The position numbers and the translations under genes are program-made. Of a stretch of DNA of 64,000 bases, positions 62,496 through 64,000 are shown piece after piece (the first letter of the stretch is position 1; each line of letters starts with the position of its first letter). The DNA is taken from NCBI GenBank assembly GCA_034440115.1, contig JAWXBM010000025.1, positions 24,237 through 88,236 on the forward strand, read 5' to 3'. Origin of the DNA: JAWXBM01 sp034440115 (GTDB taxonomy: Bacteria; Pseudomonadota; Gammaproteobacteria; Xanthomonadales; SZUA-36). The notes beneath the pieces were generated by a model, which was not told where the DNA came from, did not search any database, and was given only the letters and a program-made list of their open reading frames with translations.

Positions 62496-63326
62496 GTGAG
62501 TTTTTTTTCAGCCTTTGATGAGACCACCCTTCGTTCGCAATTGAGCCCGCTTTCATCAGGCGCGTTGCAAAGGCTCAGCTTGTTGGATCAAACCGCTTCC
62601 ACCAATGCACTGCTGTTGCAGATGCCAACGCTGGAACGCCATGCACACGCTGTGCTGGCCGATCATCAAACGGCCGGAAGAGGCCGGCGAGGGCGCAGTT
62701 GGCAATCGCCGCCGGGCAGCAATATCTACCTCAGCCTGGGCTGGAATTTTGATCGCGCACCGGCTGATCTTTCCTGCTTACCATTGGCTGTCGGAGTGGC
62801 AACAGTACGCGCCCTGGAACAAGCATGTGTATCTGGCTTGGGGCTGAAATGGCCCAACGACATTGTGGTAGGTGGCAAAAAGCTGGGTGGCATTCTGGTT
62901 GAATCGAAACCATTTGGCCAGAACGGTTTTTCCTTAGTGTTGGGTGTGGGTATCAACGTCAGCATGTCGCCGGAATCTCTTTCGGTGCAATCAATTGATC
63001 AACCCTGGACCACGGTCAGTAAACTTTTGAGTAACCAACCCGATATCGGATTGAGGGATCGGGTCGCTGGAATTTTGCTGGATCAGTTGCTTGAGTGTGT
63101 AAGTTCTTATGCAGGAAGCGGCTTTCAGGCTTATGACGAAGATTGGCAGAGGCTGGATGTACTTGTAAATCAGCTCATTACGGTAAATGTGGCGGGCAAA
63201 GAGCTTCACGGTCATTGCCTGGGTATTGACGGGCATGGGTTGTTGCAGGTGGCAGAATACTGCGGCAGTATCAAACAGCAGCTACACAGCTTCAATTCTG
63301 CTGAAGTCAGCGTAAGGCTGGGCTGA
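62496..63326 (+). CDS. birA: Biotin-[acetyl-CoA-carboxylase] ligase (no DNA-binding domain)
   Basis: A 276-aa ligase from GTG 62496, 20 bases after plsY. Biotin ligase signatures: DQTASTNALLLQM, DHQTAGRGRRGRSWQSPPGSNIYLSL, LKWPNDIVVGGKKLGGILVE and LVLGVGINVSMS, with a C-terminal SH3-like domain. The helix-turn-helix repressor domain found in E. coli BirA is missing, so it should biotinylate carboxylase without repressing the bio operon. Confidence 0.93.
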   Translation: MSFFSAFDETTLRSQLSPLSSGALQRLSLLDQTASTNALLLQMPTLERHAHAVLADHQTAGRGRRGRSWQSPPGSNIYLSLGWNFDRAPADLSCLPLAVGVATVRALEQACVSGLGLKWPNDIVVGGKKLGGILVESKPFGQNGFSLVLGVGINVSMSPESLSVQSIDQPWTTVSKLLSNQPDIGLRDRVAGILLDQLLECVSSYAGSGFQAYDEDWQRLDVLVNQLITVNVAGKELHGHCLGIDGHGLLQVAEYCGSIKQQLHSFNSAEVSVRLG

Positions 63327-63381
63327 TCCAGCCAGTAGAAATAAACCCTGGGGGTGGGTGTTTCCTGGCCGGGCTTTGGTC

Positions 63382-63387
63382 TACAAT
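63382..63387 (+). promoter_or_regulatory. Probable -10 box of the tRNA-Thr promoter
   Basis: TACAAT lies 24 bases before the tRNA 5' end and is followed by a GC-rich discriminator-like stretch (ACCGCCCTCGC), as is common for stable-RNA promoters. A good -35 box was not found at the expected distance. Confidence 0.4.
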
Positions 63388-63410
63388 ACCGCCCTCGCAA
63401 ATCCTACCGT

Positions 63411-63486
63411 GCCGGTATAGCTCAGTTGGTAGAGCAATTGATTTGTAATCAATGGGTCCCGAGTTCGAATCTTGGTGCCGGCACCA
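63411..63486 (+). tRNA. tRNA-Thr (anticodon TGT)
   Basis: A 76-nt cloverleaf read by eye. The acceptor stem GCCGGTA pairs with TGCCGGC (one G-T pair), followed by encoded ACCA. D arm GCTCAGTTGGTAGAGC. Anticodon stem ATTGA/TCAAT with loop TTTGTAA, giving anticodon TGT for ACA threonine codons. Variable loop and T arm CCGAG-TTCGAAT-CTTGG. It lies 84 bases after birA. Confidence 0.96.
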
Positions 63487-63564
63487 TTTATCAATTACAC
63501 ACAATCTCAGAAGTAGGCCCCACTCCTGGGACAGCAATTGGCCTCCGATAAGTGCTTTCCTTCA

Positions 63565-64000
63565 TCATGAGCCCCGGGACTCGGGTAAACCGGACAGACG
63601 CTCTCTCATCCAGTTGATCAATCCCCCGCTGAGCAGGAATTGCACTTGTCGCGGTGACATGTGGTGACGCACCTGGAAGGTGACCTGGCGCGTGACGTTC
63701 TGGACCGCAAGCTCGCCGCCTTCTGTCAGCACGCGCCGCAGGTCGGTCAGGCGCAGCACGTCACCAGCCTGGATGTCGTCGTAGTCAGCAAGATCGATGA
63801 AGGTCAGCGGCAGTACGCCGAAGTTGATCAGGTTTTGCGCGTGGATCCGCGCAAAACCCTTGGCCAGGACCGCGCGCAGCCCGAGGTACTGCGGACCCAG
63901 CGCGGCGTGCTCGCGGCTCGAGCCTTGTCCGTAATTGCTCCCGCCCACCACGATGTGGCCTGGCACTTGCTTGGCTCGCGAGGCGTAGCTGGGATCGAGC
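63565..64000 (-). CDS. Aconitate hydratase, C-terminal part (runs off the right edge)
   Basis: The minus-strand frame is open to the right edge, so the start lies outside the window. The visible 144 residues are the aconitase swivel domain: IVVGGSNYGQGSSREHAALG, YLGLRAVLAKGFARIHAQNL, INFGVLPLTFIDLADYDDIQ, and the substrate-binding Arg in SSREH. Iron-sulfur cysteines would be in the missing part. The enzyme isomerises citrate to isocitrate. The base composition and codon choice look clearly more GC-rich than the genes to the left, and the gene abuts a tRNA. Confidence 0.88.
   Translation of the reverse strand, partial: LDPSYASRAKQVPGHIVVGGSNYGQGSSREHAALGPQYLGLRAVLAKGFARIHAQNLINFGVLPLTFIDLADYDDIQAGDVLRLTDLRRVLTEGGELAVQNVTRQVTFQVRHHMSPRQVQFLLSGGLINWMRERLSGLPESRGS

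Noticed and set aside
1..64000. CRISPR array or cas genes
   Set aside because: No regularly spaced direct repeats with unique spacers were seen; the REP-like cluster and the GGGGTCAGAG array are palindromic, irregular and short.
1..64000. Prophage or complete insertion sequence
   Set aside because: No transposase, integrase, capsid or terminase gene was recognised among the coding regions.

Overview
The window looks like the chromosome of a gammaproteobacterium, probably a free-living aquatic one. The main evidence is the conserved block lptD-surA-pdxA-rsmA-apaG next to apaH, plus lgt-thyA-folA, prfC, nupC, msrB, sdaA, plsY and birA, all with gammaproteobacterial-type products. A TonB-dependent receptor, a TtpC/ExbB/ExbD/TonB system and REP-like palindromes of the 'GGAGCGCG...CGCGCTCC' kind fit the same placement. 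The genus cannot be fixed from sequence reading alone.

Layout. (1) 1-4.3 kb: the 3' end of a TonB-dependent receptor, a cluster of REP-like palindromes, then three minus-strand genes for surface glycan chemistry (sulfotransferase, methyltransferase, GT4 glycosyltransferase). (2) 4.3-7.6 kb: a decayed outer-membrane 'transporter' fragment, an unknown 145-aa protein, a GcvR-like double-ACT protein and a fused ATP sulfurylase/APS kinase, which makes PAPS, the donor the sulfotransferases need. (3) 7.7-12.8 kb: two tandem cyanophycin-synthetase-like proteins whose ATP-grasp half looks dead and whose Mur-ligase half looks intact; the second copy carries two single-base deletions. (4) 12.8-19 kb: an aromatic/aspartate-type aminotransferase, then two paralogous lipoproteins with MORN-like tails and a small secreted protein.

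(5) 19.1-27.7 kb: a compact seven-gene minus-strand operon encoding two membrane-anchored VWA proteins with a MotB-like Asp-containing transmembrane helix, a small FHA protein, a MotA/TolQ/ExbB-family channel protein, a membrane FHA protein with a degenerate protease-like domain, a membrane Ser/Thr kinase with TPR-like repeats and a cysteine-less FGE fold, and a low-complexity secreted protein. I infer an ion-driven stator-like machine wired to kinase/FHA signalling. This is the best candidate for an undescribed system. A palindromic repeat array separates it from (6) 27.8-33 kb: a TonB2-type energising operon (DUF3450, TtpC-like, ExbB, ExbD, TonB, TPR).

(7) 33.4-46 kb: an inactive-transglutaminase 7TM protein with its RimK-like ATP-grasp partner, an SLC13/RCK permease, lgt-thyA-folA, apaH, a TPR-sulfotransferase, and apaG-rsmA-pdxA-surA. 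(8) 46.7-63.3 kb: lptD, a secreted aminopeptidase, msrB and neighbours, an MFS-acyltransferase fusion, nupC, prfC, an M23 peptidase, sdaA, a glutaredoxin-like protein, a PspC-like protein, a DhaL-DegV fusion (FakA-FakB-like) followed by plsY, and birA. (9) 63.4-64 kb: tRNA-Thr(UGU) and the 3' end of an aconitase gene that looks more GC-rich than its surroundings.

Two intergenic copies of a four-hairpin repeat (42850-42977 and 54800-54938) show compensatory base-pair changes and look like a conserved structured element. No CRISPR array, rRNA, integrase or complete insertion sequence was seen.
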